Shown one piece after another: positions 5,515 through 5,537 of a stretch of DNA of 5,537 bases. Numbering within the stretch: position 1 is the stretch's first letter; each line of letters opens with the position of its first letter. The translations under genes were made by a program, and so were the position numbers. Origin of the DNA: Bdellovibrionales bacterium (GTDB taxonomy: Bacteria; Bdellovibrionota; Bacteriovoracia; Bacteriovoracales; Bacteriovoracaceae). The DNA is taken from the NCBI GenBank assembly GCA_030633015.1, contig DAOVTR010000133.1, positions 1 to 5,537 of the forward strand, given 5' to 3'. The notes below the pieces were generated by a model. The model saw nothing but the letters and a program-made list of their open reading frames with translations, did no database searches and had not been told where the DNA came from.

Positions 5515-5537
5515 ATGAAAGTTTTATTATCTTTAGC
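5515..5537 (+). CDS. 5' end of a probable exported protein (runs off the window)
   Basis: An ATG follows an ideal AGGAG (5505-5509) at 5 bases. Seven full codons are visible, MKVLLSL, with Ala probable next. A lysine followed by hydrophobic residues is the typical beginning of a signal peptide, so this is probably a secreted, periplasmic or lipid-anchored protein. Nothing more can be said of its function. Its long upstream gap suggests its own promoter. Confidence 0.7.

Noticed and set aside
1..5537. CRISPR array, tRNA/rRNA genes, transposase or phage genes
   Set aside because: I saw no regularly spaced repeats, no tRNA-like cloverleaf with T-arm consensus, no rRNA-like stretch and no transposase or integrase motifs in any reading frame.

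Overview
The window is strongly AT-rich and carries seven genes or gene fragments on both strands. Gaps are short, except for one of about 310 bases near the right end. Three things fit a Gram-negative bacterium with a large signalling and envelope-protein repertoire: lipoproteins with very short signal peptides, a TtrS/PhnD-type periplasmic sensor, and histidine kinases of the HEINNPL type. My best guess is a low-GC predatory or marine bacterium of the Bdellovibrionota (Bacteriovorax-like). This rests on overall character and a familiar-looking palindrome, not on a marker gene, so treat it as weak.

Layout, left to right. (1) The 3' end of an unrecognised plus-strand gene (3-374), closed by a strong intrinsic terminator (437-464). 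(2) A plus-strand membrane sensor (543-1835): signal peptide, PhnD/TtrS-like periplasmic binding domain, one transmembrane helix and a histidine-kinase dimerisation domain with an intact phospho-acceptor His, but no ATPase domain. (3) A convergent minus-strand lipoprotein (1847-2881) with a fibronectin-III-like and a DNRLRE-like beta-sandwich domain; its start is reassigned downstream of the longest reading frame. (4) A plus-strand six-helix membrane histidine kinase with a complete catalytic core (3081-4379). (5) A GGTGC palindrome (4381-4395) in the convergent gap. (6) A minus-strand small lipoprotein of unknown function (4427-4903). (7) Divergent from it, across a dyad-rich promoter region, a 75-residue cysteine/histidine protein (4979-5206). 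(8) A 308-base gap, then the first codons of a probably exported protein (5515 to the window end).

The genes do not form one operon, because direction alternates almost gene by gene. The main theme is envelope sensing: two histidine-kinase-type proteins, one catalytically incomplete and one complete, lie about 1.2 kb apart, and neither has a response regulator in the window. The incomplete kinase appears to be an intact gene rather than a broken one, and it is the most interesting object here.
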